A stretch of DNA of 64,000 nt, from positions 992,001 to 1,056,000 of the forward strand of contig NZ_JACSOI010000001.1 of assembly GCF_018728565.1 (NCBI RefSeq). The letters run 5' to 3'. Below are positions 8,118 through 17,124 of this stretch, one piece after another (the stretch's first letter is position 1; every line of letters starts with the position of its first letter). The position numbers and the translations under genes were made by a program. The notes beneath the pieces are model-generated. The model saw nothing but the letters and a program-made list of their open reading frames with translations, made no database searches and was not told where the DNA came from. This DNA is from Zobellia russellii (GTDB lineage Bacteria > Bacteroidota > Bacteroidia > Flavobacteriales > Flavobacteriaceae).

Positions 8118-8713
8118 ACGGATATAATCTTAAAACTATTGCCATGGTTCTTACCATGGCAATAGTTTTTTTTTCTTGTCAGGATAACTACAAAAGGTCC
8201 GGTCAGGAGAAAGCACCTTTGGTGTATCCTATGGGTATTACCGAAAATTTTACGGCCACGTATACAGAGGCCAAGGAAATGCTTGAGAGTGAAGATTCTA
8301 CTTCAACCCGTGTAATTGCGGTTCTAACAAGTCCTTTGAACGAGGATTATAACAATCAGGAATTTCCGTACCGTACCTTTCCAAAAGGTTTGTTGGTAGA
8401 TTATTTTAATGAAGCTGGGGAGAAGAGTATTATTAAAGCGGATTACGGAATTATTTATTCTGCCACAAATGTAATAGATTTACAAGGCAATGTTGTCATA
8501 GAAAGCCATGACGGCAAGAAATTGGAAACCCCGCAATTGTTTTGGGATCAGGATGATAATTGGATTTTTACCCAAGAGAATTTTAAGTTTACAAATCCCG
8601 AGGATGGAACTATCATGGATGGTGAAGGAATGGATTTTAATAAAGACTTAAGTTTCTTCAACGCCCATAAAACATATGGCTTAATGACTATTAAAGAAGA
8701 ATCGGATGATTAA
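8105..8713 (+). CDS. lptC: LPS export ABC transporter periplasmic protein LptC
   Basis: 202 residues. The N-terminus has Lys10, a hydrophobic stretch and FFSC, so it reads as a lipoprotein or anchored signal. The body has the LptC pattern, with FPKGLLVDYFNEAGE, ADYGIIYSATNVIDLQGNV and an ESHDGKKLETPQLFWDQ-type beta-jellyroll. LptC links the inner-membrane LptBFG transporter to the periplasmic bridge and passes LPS towards LptDE. ATG 8105 is preferred because the in-frame ATG at 8144 would leave a signal with no positive charge. It overlaps the next small gene by 8 bases. The first 23 codons coincide with a perfect 17-bp hairpin, which may attenuate expression. Confidence 0.87.
   Translation: MISSYGYNLKTIAMVLTMAIVFFSCQDNYKRSGQEKAPLVYPMGITENFTATYTEAKEMLESEDSTSTRVIAVLTSPLNEDYNNQEFPYRTFPKGLLVDYFNEAGEKSIIKADYGIIYSATNVIDLQGNVVIESHDGKKLETPQLFWDQDDNWIFTQENFKFTNPEDGTIMDGEGMDFNKDLSFFNAHKTYGLMTIKEESDD
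8132..8174 (+). terminator. Intrinsic-terminator-like hairpin inside the 5' end of lptC
   Basis: AAAACTATTGCCATGGT (8132-8148) and its exact reverse complement (8153-8169) form a perfect 17-bp stem with a TCTT loop. The stem ends in a run of nine T (8166-8174). It sits 32 bases after the stop of the TPR gene and 27 bases into lptC, in the codons of the lipoprotein signal. It looks like a terminator or attenuator between the two genes. Confidence 0.75.
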
Positions 8714-8909
8714 GATTTTAAGATATACCGAATATTTATATTTGGCAGTAGCCTTTTTCTCATTGTATAGAATTTTTACGGATTGGAATACGGATAGGGA
8801 AGGCACTTATTTATTTATGTTCTTCGCTGCGGTTTCAATAGGAATGTTTCTGTTCAGAAGAAATTACAGGAAAAAGTTTGAACAACGCAAACAAGATAAC
8901 CAACAATAA
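8706..8909 (+). CDS. Small two-helix membrane protein between lptC and a CNNM/CorC gene
   Basis: 67 residues, with hydrophobic segments at about 9-25 (YLYLAVAFFSLYRIF) and 35-51 (TYLFMFFAAVSIGMFLF) and a strongly basic, glutamine-rich C-terminal tail (RRNYRKKFEQRKQ). It overlaps lptC by 8 bases and ends 3 bases before the next gene, so it is surely part of this operon. Function not known. The tail is likely cytoplasmic by the positive-inside rule. Confidence 0.7.
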   Translation: MIKILRYTEYLYLAVAFFSLYRIFTDWNTDREGTYLFMFFAAVSIGMFLFRRNYRKKFEQRKQDNQQ

Positions 8910-8912
8910 GCT

Positions 8913-10202
8913 GTGGAAGCTGCCATTTTGATTATTGTTTCATCGCTGCTGTTTTCGGCCTTTTTTTCAGGTATGGAGATAGCGTTCATTTCCGCCAATA
9001 AGATTCACATTGAAATAGAAAAGAAGCAGGAAGGTCTTTTGGCCAAGGTGTTAACGCGCCTAACCAAAAAGCCATCTAAGTTTATTGCCACTATGCTTAT
9101 TGGCAATAATATTGCCTTGGTTATTTATGGGTTGTTCATGGGTGATCTGCTCATGGGGTGGTTTCAAAGTATGGTGCCCTCCCATAGTGAGTTTCTCAAT
9201 TTAGTGTTGGGAGATTTTAGTCTGGTAACCCAAACGGTCATATCTACGTTGGTTATCCTCTTTACTGCGGAGTTTTTGCCAAAAGTGCTCTTTCAGATTT
9301 ACTCCAATACCTTGCTCAAATTTTTGGCCATACCGGCCTATCTTTTTTATATTATCTTTTCGGTGATTTCCGATTTTGTAATTTGGGTGTCCGATGCTAT
9401 TTTAAAAGCGTTCTTCAAAACAGATGGGGACGATGTGCAATTGGCTTTTAGCAAAATAGAACTTGGGGATTATATAACGGAGCAGATGGAAACCGTAGAA
9501 GAGGAGGACGAAGTAGATTCCGAGATTCAAATTTTCCAGAACGCCTTGGAATTTGCCGCCTTAAAAGCACGAGAAGTAATGGTGCCCCGTACAGAAATCA
9601 TGGCGGTTGAACTTCATGAGACACCAAAAAACCTGGCAAAACTTTTTACGGAAACAGGCTATTCTAAAATTTTGGTCTATAAAGATACTATAGATAATAT
9701 TATAGGTTATGTGCATTCGTATGAGCTATTTAAAAAGCCAAAAACCATAAAGAGTATTCTTTTGCCGGTTGAGTTTGTGCCCGAAACCATGCTTATTCAG
9801 GATATTCTTAATGTGTTGACCAAAAAACGAAAGAGTATTGCAGTGGTTCTGGATGAGTACGGAGGTACTTCAGGAATCATGACCGTAGAGGATATTGTTG
9901 AAGAACTCTTTGGTGAAATTGAAGATGAGCATGACACTACCGATCTAATTGAAGAACAATTAGAGGATAATACGTTTAAGTTTTCGGCGCGGTTAGAGGT
10001 TGACTACATAAATGAAGTCTATAAATTGGAGCTTCCTAAAAGTGAAGAGTATGAGACACTTGGCGGATTAATTGTGAGTGAAACAGGTGAAATTCCCGAG
10101 CAAAATTCAGAAATCCAAATAGAAAATTTCATGTTCAAAATAATTGAAGTATCGAACACAAAAATTGATTTAGTGTTCTTACAAATCCTTGATAAAGAAT
10201 AG
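8913..10202 (+). CDS. CNNM/CorC (hemolysin C-like) family transmembrane protein
   Basis: 429 residues, starting at GTG 8913 three bases after the preceding stop. Residues 1-190 form the CNNM/DUF21 membrane domain (SGMEIAFISANK near 20-31). Residues ~205-325 are a CBS pair (ALKAREVMVPRTEIMAVEL; VVLDEYGGTSGIMTVEDIVE), and residues ~345-425 form the CorC/HlyC transporter-associated domain (GGLIVSETGEIPE). Relatives take part in magnesium or other divalent-cation export. GldE belongs to the same family, but it is normally next to gldD; without that context I do not call it GldE. Confidence 0.85.
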   Translation: MEAAILIIVSSLLFSAFFSGMEIAFISANKIHIEIEKKQEGLLAKVLTRLTKKPSKFIATMLIGNNIALVIYGLFMGDLLMGWFQSMVPSHSEFLNLVLGDFSLVTQTVISTLVILFTAEFLPKVLFQIYSNTLLKFLAIPAYLFYIIFSVISDFVIWVSDAILKAFFKTDGDDVQLAFSKIELGDYITEQMETVEEEDEVDSEIQIFQNALEFAALKAREVMVPRTEIMAVELHETPKNLAKLFTETGYSKILVYKDTIDNIIGYVHSYELFKKPKTIKSILLPVEFVPETMLIQDILNVLTKKRKSIAVVLDEYGGTSGIMTVEDIVEELFGEIEDEHDTTDLIEEQLEDNTFKFSARLEVDYINEVYKLELPKSEEYETLGGLIVSETGEIPEQNSEIQIENFMFKIIEVSNTKIDLVFLQILDKE

Positions 10203-10271
10203 TTTTTCAATCCTTTATAAATTGAAGGAAAAATGGTAATTTCGCAAACTGATTAAACAAAACCCTAATTA

Positions 10272-12386
10272 ATGGCAATTTTAGAGAATATAAGAAAACG
10301 GACAACCGTTCTAATACTGATTATAGGCTTGGCCCTTTTCGCATTTGTAATATCCGGTGTATTTGTCAACGGAGATGTTAGTGGTAAAGTAGGCTCTAGT
10401 ATAGCCGAAATTAATGGAGAGGAAATTTCAATAGATGAATTTCGCCAAAAGGTAGATATTGCTTCTAGACGTTCTGCCAGCGCTTCTACAATGCAGACCG
10501 TAAACCAAGTGTTTGACCAAGAGGTACGTAATGCTATCTTAGGACAGCAATTCGAGGATTTGGGGGTTGATATTGAGCAAGATCAAATTCTAAACTACAT
10601 TGGAACTATTCCGTCATATGCTCAGAGCCCACAATTCCAGAATGAAAGTGGTGTTTTTGACCAGAACAAATTCAGAAATTTTATTGCTGAGCTTAAATTG
10701 AACAATCCGGAGCAGTACAATCTTTGGTTGCAAGATGAACAGGCAATTGTTCAAAGCGCAAAACAGCAAACCTATTTTAACTTGATCAAGGCCGGAGTTG
10801 GTGCCACTTTAAAAGAAGGTGAACTAGATTACAAACTGGCCAATGATAAGGTGGATGTTAAGTATGTACGTATTCCGTTCACTTCTATTCCGGATAGTAC
10901 TATTTCTGTTTCTAAAAGTGAGATTCAGACTTACATCAATAATCATAAGGAAGATTTCAAACAAGAACCAGCTAGGGATATTCAGTTTGTATACTTTCAG
11001 GAGAAGCCTTCTGCCGCAGATGAGACAGCAGTAAAGGATGCCATTACAAAATTGATGGACGATACAGTTGAGTATAATGCTCAAACGGATAAAAACGATA
11101 CTGTAGCTGGTTTCAGGAATACAACGGATTTAGCGGCATTTTTAGATCGTAATTCAGATGTGAAATTTGATACTATTTACAAATCTAAGAAGCAGCTTCC
11201 TGCCAAGTTTGCAGATACGCTAATGACTTTGCAGGTTGGAGAAATGTATGGTCCTTATAGAGATGGTGATTTCTTTAAAGTTTCTAAAATGGTGGCCAGA
11301 AAGCCAGGAGGTTCTGTAAAGGCAAGCCATATTCTTATTGCTTACGAAGGTGCGCAACGTGCCAATCCTGAAGTAACAAGAACTAAAGAAGAGGCTGAGG
11401 CCGAAGCAAAGCGTTTGTTAAGAGAGGCTAAAAAGAAAGATGCCAAGTTTGTAGAGTTGGCACGTGATAATTCTGACGGTCCTTCTGCACCAAACGGAGG
11501 TGATTTAGGATATTTCCAAGAGGGTAGGATGGTACCTGCTTTTAATGATTTTGCTTTTGGAAATAAAGTAGGCACTATTGGTATGGTTGAAACTGATTTT
11601 GGTTTCCATGTTATTAAAATAGATGATAAAGAGGATATTGTTCAAATAGCTACCTTGGCTCGTGAGATAGAACCATCTGAGGAAACAACTAATAAGTTGT
11701 TTACGGATGCTACTAAATTTGAAATGGAGTCTATTGAATCTAACAAGGCATTCTCAGATCTAGCCAAAGAAAATGAATACTTGGTTCGCCCTGTAAACAA
11801 GATAAAGGCTACAGATGAAAACTTGCCAGGTCTTGGTGCACAAAGAAATATTGTACAGTGGGCTTTTCAGGAAGAGACCAATATTGGGGATATCAAGCGT
11901 TTTGATTTAACCGGTGGTTATGCTGTTGCTCAAGTAACAAAAGCATACAAAGAAGGTCTTATGTCTGTAGAGGATGCCTCTGCTATAGTTCTTCCTAAAC
12001 TTAGAAAAGAACGTAAAGCGGCACAAATTACAGCAGCCAACAAAGGAAAATCAATTGAAGATTTGGCAAAAGATAATAACGTAAGTGCCTCAACGGCATC
12101 TGCGTTAACTGTTAAGTCTCCAACAATTCCTGGAGCCGGGTCTGAACCTGCTGTTGTAGGTACTGCTTTCGCAATGAAAGAAGGTGCTACTTCTGAGCTT
12201 ATAGAAGGTAACACCGGAGTTTATAAGTTAACGGTTACCAAGAAGACCGAAGCGCCAAAACTGGATAACTATAGTATGTACGCTACTTCCGTAAAAACTT
12301 CACGTGAAGCACGAGTTAATACTGCAGTATACGATGCATTAAAAGATGCCTCGGAGATTGAGGACAAAAGAGCTGCTTTCTACTAG
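10272..12386 (+). CDS. PpiD/SurA-like membrane-anchored peptidyl-prolyl isomerase
   Basis: 704 residues. One N-terminal membrane helix (LILIIGLALFAFVISGVF, about 13-30) anchors the protein with its bulk in the periplasm. A SurA/PpiD N-domain follows (INGEEISIDEFRQKVD). The parvulin rotamase domain lies at about 347-455 (KASHILIAYEG, NGGDLGYFQEGRMVPAF, FGFHVIKI). PpiD-type proteins help newly secreted proteins fold as they leave the Sec channel. The length and domain order match flavobacterial members. The gene is 69 bases downstream of the CNNM gene and ends at a strong bidirectional terminator. Confidence 0.87.
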   Translation: MAILENIRKRTTVLILIIGLALFAFVISGVFVNGDVSGKVGSSIAEINGEEISIDEFRQKVDIASRRSASASTMQTVNQVFDQEVRNAILGQQFEDLGVDIEQDQILNYIGTIPSYAQSPQFQNESGVFDQNKFRNFIAELKLNNPEQYNLWLQDEQAIVQSAKQQTYFNLIKAGVGATLKEGELDYKLANDKVDVKYVRIPFTSIPDSTISVSKSEIQTYINNHKEDFKQEPARDIQFVYFQEKPSAADETAVKDAITKLMDDTVEYNAQTDKNDTVAGFRNTTDLAAFLDRNSDVKFDTIYKSKKQLPAKFADTLMTLQVGEMYGPYRDGDFFKVSKMVARKPGGSVKASHILIAYEGAQRANPEVTRTKEEAEAEAKRLLREAKKKDAKFVELARDNSDGPSAPNGGDLGYFQEGRMVPAFNDFAFGNKVGTIGMVETDFGFHVIKIDDKEDIVQIATLAREIEPSEETTNKLFTDATKFEMESIESNKAFSDLAKENEYLVRPVNKIKATDENLPGLGAQRNIVQWAFQEETNIGDIKRFDLTGGYAVAQVTKAYKEGLMSVEDASAIVLPKLRKERKAAQITAANKGKSIEDLAKDNNVSASTASALTVKSPTIPGAGSEPAVVGTAFAMKEGATSELIEGNTGVYKLTVTKKTEAPKLDNYSMYATSVKTSREARVNTAVYDALKDASEIEDKRAAFY

Positions 12387-12401
12387 ATAGTGGTCTAACA
12401 A

Positions 12402-12442
12402 TACAAAAAAAGAGCCTTTCAATATTGAAAGGCTCTTTTTTT
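12402..12442. terminator. Bidirectional terminator between convergent genes
   Basis: AAAGAGCCTTTCAAT and its exact complement form a perfect 15-bp stem, centred at 12424, flanked by an A run on the left and a T run on the right. It can serve both the PpiD-like gene (plus) and the GHMP kinase gene (minus), whose stop lies at its edge. Confidence 0.9.
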
Positions 12443-13355
12443 ATAGCACCATTTTATCGTAGGGAATTACCGTACGGTAGCCTTTTTTTATAAAATAATC
12501 CGGAGTGTCTTTATTGCCAATGGCAAGAATAAAATCGCCGCCCCAAGCGCCTAAACTTTTTATAGTTCCCAAGTAGTCAGGAAAAAGTTGTTGTTTTATG
12601 GTCTTGGTCTGTAATATTCGGGACAAAAGGGCTTCATGGCGTTCCAGTAGACTCCCAAAAGTTTCCAAATCTTTACTTTCCGTTATTTCTAAGGTTAATC
12701 GGGTAATACTTTCGGTGAGTTTGATATGGTCAAACTCCATTTTTCGATATTGGGCAATCCCTTCCCTACTATTTTGTTTTTTGTCTAGGTGAACAAAGAA
12801 AAGTTGTTTTTTGAATTTAGGATTGAAAGCAACCGGTTTTATTGTTGGAATTTTTTCCTTAACCTGATAGAGGATAGGAGTGTTATTCTGGGCGCAAGCA
12901 ATATCATACCCACTTCCGGAAAAAGCATTCCACAAGAGTTGAAAAGCATCTACCTCTGCCCATTGCGCAATATTATTTATAAGGGTTGATGATGAACCTA
13001 AACCCCAATCCCTTGGAAAATCCAATTTAGTTTCAACTTCTAGCCCTGTAGTTTTGAATAAGAAGTTAGGGTTTAATTTTTTTGCCTCTTTAAGTATATT
13101 TAAAAGTACCGTTTCTACGGTTTCGTTTGTAACTTCTTTTTTATCAGTTGCTAATTCACCTATATCAACCGAAGTTTTGAACCAAGCTTTTTCTTCGTTG
13201 TCCAGGCTTTTCCAAATTAATTGTTGGCTTTGGGTAGGGGTTACTTTTAGCGTTTGTCCATATTTAGTAGGTATAGCAAGACCTAATGCGCCGTCTAATA
13301 TGGCATATTCTCCCGTTAAGAGTAGTTTTCCGTTACTGTAGTACTCTTTTATCAT
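12441..13355 (-). CDS. GHMP-family kinase, probably of the mevalonate pathway
   Basis: 304 residues. NGKLLLTGEYAILDGALGLA at the N-terminus and the phosphate-binding PRDWGLGSSSTL near 113-124 are GHMP kinase motifs, and GSGYDIACA near 146-154 carries the catalytic-region Asp. The start overlaps the stop of the HMG-CoA reductase gene by 4 bases. From this coupling I infer mevalonate kinase or phosphomevalonate kinase activity for isoprenoid synthesis; sequence alone does not separate the two. Confidence 0.8.
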   Translation of the reverse strand: MIKEYYSNGKLLLTGEYAILDGALGLAIPTKYGQTLKVTPTQSQQLIWKSLDNEEKAWFKTSVDIGELATDKKEVTNETVETVLLNILKEAKKLNPNFLFKTTGLEVETKLDFPRDWGLGSSSTLINNIAQWAEVDAFQLLWNAFSGSGYDIACAQNNTPILYQVKEKIPTIKPVAFNPKFKKQLFFVHLDKKQNSREGIAQYRKMEFDHIKLTESITRLTLEITESKDLETFGSLLERHEALLSRILQTKTIKQQLFPDYLGTIKSLGAWGGDFILAIGNKDTPDYFIKKGYRTVIPYDKMVL

Positions 13356-14674
13356 TTGGTGTTCCTGAGCTTTTCAAACGCTTCTACTACGGCATTGTGG
13401 GTGGCCGGATGTTTCTTAAAATAAATGGTCAATGCTTTCTTTTCTTCTTCGGTGGCTCCCAATTGGTTCAAGATATTCAATAGGTGCATCTTCATGTGCC
13501 CTTCTTGGATACCTGTGGTGACTAGAGAGCGTACTGCGGCAAAGTTTTGTGCCAAACCGGCAACAGCAACAATCTGCATTAATTCTTTAGCGGACGGTTT
13601 ACCTAATATCTCCATGGCTAATTTTACAAGAGGATGTAAACTGGTGAGTCCGCCTATAGTCCCTAAAGCCATAGGAATCTCGATCCAAAATTTAAAGGTG
13701 TCATTCTCAATGGCGGCATGGGTGAGACTGGTGTAAGAACCATCTTTGGCTGCGTAGGCATGAATACCAGCTTCTACAGCCCTAAAATCGTTTCCTGTGG
13801 CCAGTACAACGGCATCTATACCGTTCATAATACCCTTATTGTGGGTAACGGCCCTATGGGGTTCTACTTTGGCTATGTTTACCGCTTGTACTATTTTTTT
13901 TGCAAATTGAAGAGATGCTTCGCTGTTTCCTATCTTCAATTCTGTAACTGGGCAGGTTACCTCGGCTTTAACTAAGCAATTAGGAACATAATTGGACAGG
14001 ATGCTCATTACAATTTCAATAGCCTTTTCTTTTTCGGTAAAAAGAGAAAACGAACTCGCCTCTTCCTTAAAAGTTTTAGCAAATTGTTCTAGACAGGAAT
14101 TTATGAAATTCGCGCCCATAGCATCAAGCGTCTCAAACGTGCAATGCAATTGGTAATAGTTGTCCAGGGCATTAGTTCTATCCCTCAGTTCAATGCTATT
14201 GATGCCGCCACCTCGTTTTTCCATGTTCTTGGTGATGGAGGAGGCTTCGGAAAGTAGCTTTGGTTTTATATGTGCAAAGAAAGAGATAAGGTGTTCTTTG
14301 TTGCCTTGGTATATGAAATGTACTTGACCTATTTTTTCGGTACCTAAAACTTGGGTTTTAAACCCGCCTTTTTCTAGCCAGAACTTTGCCGCTTTACTTG
14401 CTGCCGCAACTACGGAGCTTTCTTCAATGGCCATGGGAATGGCATAAAGTTTATCGTTGATTAAAAAATTTGGGGCAATTCCAAACGGAAGATAGTAATT
14501 GGTAACCGTGTTTTCTATAAACTCGTCATGCAGTTGTTGCACGTCTTCGGCTGTGTTCCAGTACCTTTTGAGTAGGCTTTTTGCTGCCTTTGGATCGGCC
14601 GTATAAGAGGCCGTTAGCCAATCTATCTTTTGCTCTTTGGTCAGTTTTGAGAATCCCTCTATGGGCTTGGTCAT
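13352..14674 (-). CDS. mvaA: Hydroxymethylglutaryl-CoA reductase, class II (degradative-type fold)
   Basis: 440 residues without membrane segments, as in bacterial class II enzymes. Seen motifs: NYYLPFGIAPNF near 59-70, ESSVVAAAS, DAMGANFIN near 184-192, HNKGIMNGIDAV near 277-288 with the catalytic Lys, LGTIGGLTSLHP, and the late GHM near 391-393 with the catalytic His. It interconverts HMG-CoA and mevalonate. In Flavobacteriaceae the coupled GHMP kinase points to the biosynthetic direction, feeding isoprenoids, quinones and carotenoids. Divergent from the dipeptidyl peptidase gene, with 154 bases between. Confidence 0.93.
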   Translation of the reverse strand: MTKPIEGFSKLTKEQKIDWLTASYTADPKAAKSLLKRYWNTAEDVQQLHDEFIENTVTNYYLPFGIAPNFLINDKLYAIPMAIEESSVVAAASKAAKFWLEKGGFKTQVLGTEKIGQVHFIYQGNKEHLISFFAHIKPKLLSEASSITKNMEKRGGGINSIELRDRTNALDNYYQLHCTFETLDAMGANFINSCLEQFAKTFKEEASSFSLFTEKEKAIEIVMSILSNYVPNCLVKAEVTCPVTELKIGNSEASLQFAKKIVQAVNIAKVEPHRAVTHNKGIMNGIDAVVLATGNDFRAVEAGIHAYAAKDGSYTSLTHAAIENDTFKFWIEIPMALGTIGGLTSLHPLVKLAMEILGKPSAKELMQIVAVAGLAQNFAAVRSLVTTGIQEGHMKMHLLNILNQLGATEEEKKALTIYFKKHPATHNAVVEAFEKLRNTK

Positions 14675-14828
14675 AACATTTGGTTTCGGTGGGTAAAGAT
14701 AATGATAATGGTTTATACCTATGATTGCGATTAACCTCGATAAAACAAGGGATTTTTATGATTTAAAGTTTAATTCTTTGTAAAATTATCACTAAACTTG
14801 GGCGATTTAATCTTTTTTATAACATTCT

Positions 14829-17006
14829 ATGCGAAAAATAGTTTTGAGTGTCTCTTTTGTATTCGCCTTTTTGGCGATTTCTTATGCGCAAAAGAAACAA
14901 GTTACAGTAGAGGCAGTATACGGAGGTGATTTCTCAATTGAAAGGTTGGATGCCTTGAGGTCCATGAAAAACGGTAAGCAATATACCCTGTTGAATTGGG
15001 ATGCAGATGGGACTACAACCATTGATAAGTTTGATTACGCTACGCAGAAAAAGGTAGAAACCATTGTTAGTTCTGCCAATTTACAAGAAATAGAAGGTTT
15101 TAGCTCCTACCAATTCAGTGATGATGAGTCTCAGTTGTTGTTGGCAACAGAATTAGAATCCATCTATAGACATTCAACACTGGGCATTTTTTATGTGTAT
15201 GATTTAAAGACCAAAAAATTAACCAAAGTTTCAGATACAAAAATTCAAGAGCCAAAGCTGGCTCCGGACGGAACAAAGGTGGCCTACGTGGCCAAAAACA
15301 ACCTCTACTTATTTGATTTGGCTTCCGGTACTACGGAACAGCTTACGACAGATGGTCAGAAAAATTCAGTCATTAATGGTATAACGGATTGGGTTTACGA
15401 AGAGGAGTTTGCTTTTGTCAGGGCTTTTGATTGGAATAGCAATGGCACTAAAATAGCTTTTTTACGTTTTGATGAAACGGATGTGCCCGAATTTTCTATG
15501 GATGTTTTTGGAACGGATTTATATCCTACTCAGGAAACATTCAAATATCCTAAGGCCGGCGAGGCAAATGCCAAAGTAAATTTGCATTTATACGATGTAA
15601 AGGCTAAAACCACAGCCGGGGTAGATTTAGGGGATGCATATTACATTCCACGTATCAAATGGATGAACAACTCTAATTATTTAAGTGTGCAGGTGCTCAA
15701 CAGGCACCAGAACCATTTGAAATTGTATTCCGTAGATGCTAAAAATAATGCGGCTACCGTACTTTTAGAGGAAAAGGACAAAGCGTATATAGATATCACG
15801 GATAACCTTACGTTTCTGGCGGATGATAGTTTTATCTGGACAAGCGAAAAAGACGGCTACAACCATATCTATCTTCATGATCAGGATGGTAATCTTGTAA
15901 ACCAAATAACCAAGGGGCCATGGGAGGTGACCCAATACTATGGTTATGATCAGAATGAGGATAAGGTCTATTACCAATCTACGGAAAACGGCTCAATTAA
16001 CCGTGGTGTATACAGTATTGAAAGCAACGGAAAGAACAAAAAGGCTTTGGTAGCACAGGAAGGCTCCAATGATGCCGATTTTAGTGCAGATTTCACTTAT
16101 TTTATACACACCTATTCCAATGCAAGTACACCGCCTGTTTATATGCTGCACAAAGCTTTAAACGGGAAAAAGGTAAAGGAGATAAAAAATAACAATGCTT
16201 TAGTTGAAAAGTTGAAAGGATACGAAATTAGCGAAAAGGAATTCTCTACCATTACCATTAATGGCAATGAGCTAAATATGTATATGGTGAAGCCTAAAGA
16301 TTTTGATCCAGCAAAAAAATACCCGTTGTTAATGTACCAATATAGTGGTCCAGGTTCACAGAGCGTGGTAAACCGTTGGTTGGATGCTAGGGATTTGTGG
16401 CATCAGCAATTGGTATCACAAGGTTATGTGGTTGCTTGTGTAGACGGTAGGGGAACGGGCTTTAAGGGTGCGGATTTTAAAAAGTCTACCTATCTAAATC
16501 TTGTAAAATATGAAACCGAAGACCAGATTGCAGCTGCTAAAGAATTGAGCAAGTTGCCGTATATAGACGAAAATAGAACCGGAATTTGGGGATGGAGTTT
16601 TGGAGGCCATATGTCTACCAACTGCATTTTAAAAGGAAACGATGTTTTTGAAACGGCCATTGCAGTTGCTCCGGTAACTACATGGCGCTTTTACGATACC
16701 ATTTACACAGAACGTTTTTTACGTACTCCGGAGGAAAATCCGGCCGGTTATGATGAAAACTCTCCTTTGAACTATCCAGAAATGTTAAAAGGGAATTACC
16801 TGTTGGTTCATGGTTCCGGTGATGACAATGTACATGTGCAGAACTCAATGCGCATGATTGAAGCACTGGTGCAGGCCAATAAACAATTTGATTGGGCTAT
16901 TTACCCAGATAAGAACCACGGCATTTATGGAGGAAATACCAGAGTGCACTTATTCAATAAAATGACTAATTTTTTGCAGGAAAATTTGTTGAACCCTGAA
17001 AATTAG
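14829..17006 (+). CDS. Dipeptidyl peptidase IV (S9 family serine peptidase)
   Basis: 725 residues with a signal peptide (VSFVFAFLAISYA). Residues ~60-480 form the DPP4 beta-propeller; WVYEEEF near 188-194 carries the Glu pair that holds the free amino terminus of the substrate. The alpha/beta hydrolase domain follows, with the nucleophile Ser590 in GWSFGG, Asp665 in GSGDDNVH and His697 in KNHGIYGG. All catalytic residues are present. It removes dipeptides from the N-terminus of peptides in the periplasm. The next gene is a POT dipeptide transporter in the same direction, so together they form a peptide-scavenging pair. Confidence 0.93.
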   Translation: MRKIVLSVSFVFAFLAISYAQKKQVTVEAVYGGDFSIERLDALRSMKNGKQYTLLNWDADGTTTIDKFDYATQKKVETIVSSANLQEIEGFSSYQFSDDESQLLLATELESIYRHSTLGIFYVYDLKTKKLTKVSDTKIQEPKLAPDGTKVAYVAKNNLYLFDLASGTTEQLTTDGQKNSVINGITDWVYEEEFAFVRAFDWNSNGTKIAFLRFDETDVPEFSMDVFGTDLYPTQETFKYPKAGEANAKVNLHLYDVKAKTTAGVDLGDAYYIPRIKWMNNSNYLSVQVLNRHQNHLKLYSVDAKNNAATVLLEEKDKAYIDITDNLTFLADDSFIWTSEKDGYNHIYLHDQDGNLVNQITKGPWEVTQYYGYDQNEDKVYYQSTENGSINRGVYSIESNGKNKKALVAQEGSNDADFSADFTYFIHTYSNASTPPVYMLHKALNGKKVKEIKNNNALVEKLKGYEISEKEFSTITINGNELNMYMVKPKDFDPAKKYPLLMYQYSGPGSQSVVNRWLDARDLWHQQLVSQGYVVACVDGRGTGFKGADFKKSTYLNLVKYETEDQIAAAKELSKLPYIDENRTGIWGWSFGGHMSTNCILKGNDVFETAIAVAPVTTWRFYDTIYTERFLRTPEENPAGYDENSPLNYPEMLKGNYLLVHGSGDDNVHVQNSMRMIEALVQANKQFDWAIYPDKNHGIYGGNTRVHLFNKMTNFLQENLLNPEN

Positions 17007-17124
17007 AAACCCAGACCAACAACAGAAGTTTACAGACTCAAGAGGTATGAAACGTTTTAAAGCGTAATTTAATCGCATCTTGAACTAGTTTTGATACAAA
17101 TCCAATTAAACAAATAACATATTT

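Noticed and set aside
8913-10202. GldE assignment for the CNNM/CorC protein
   Set aside because: GldE shares the family, but no gldD or ssb/mutY context is present, and the gene sits in an lptC operon.
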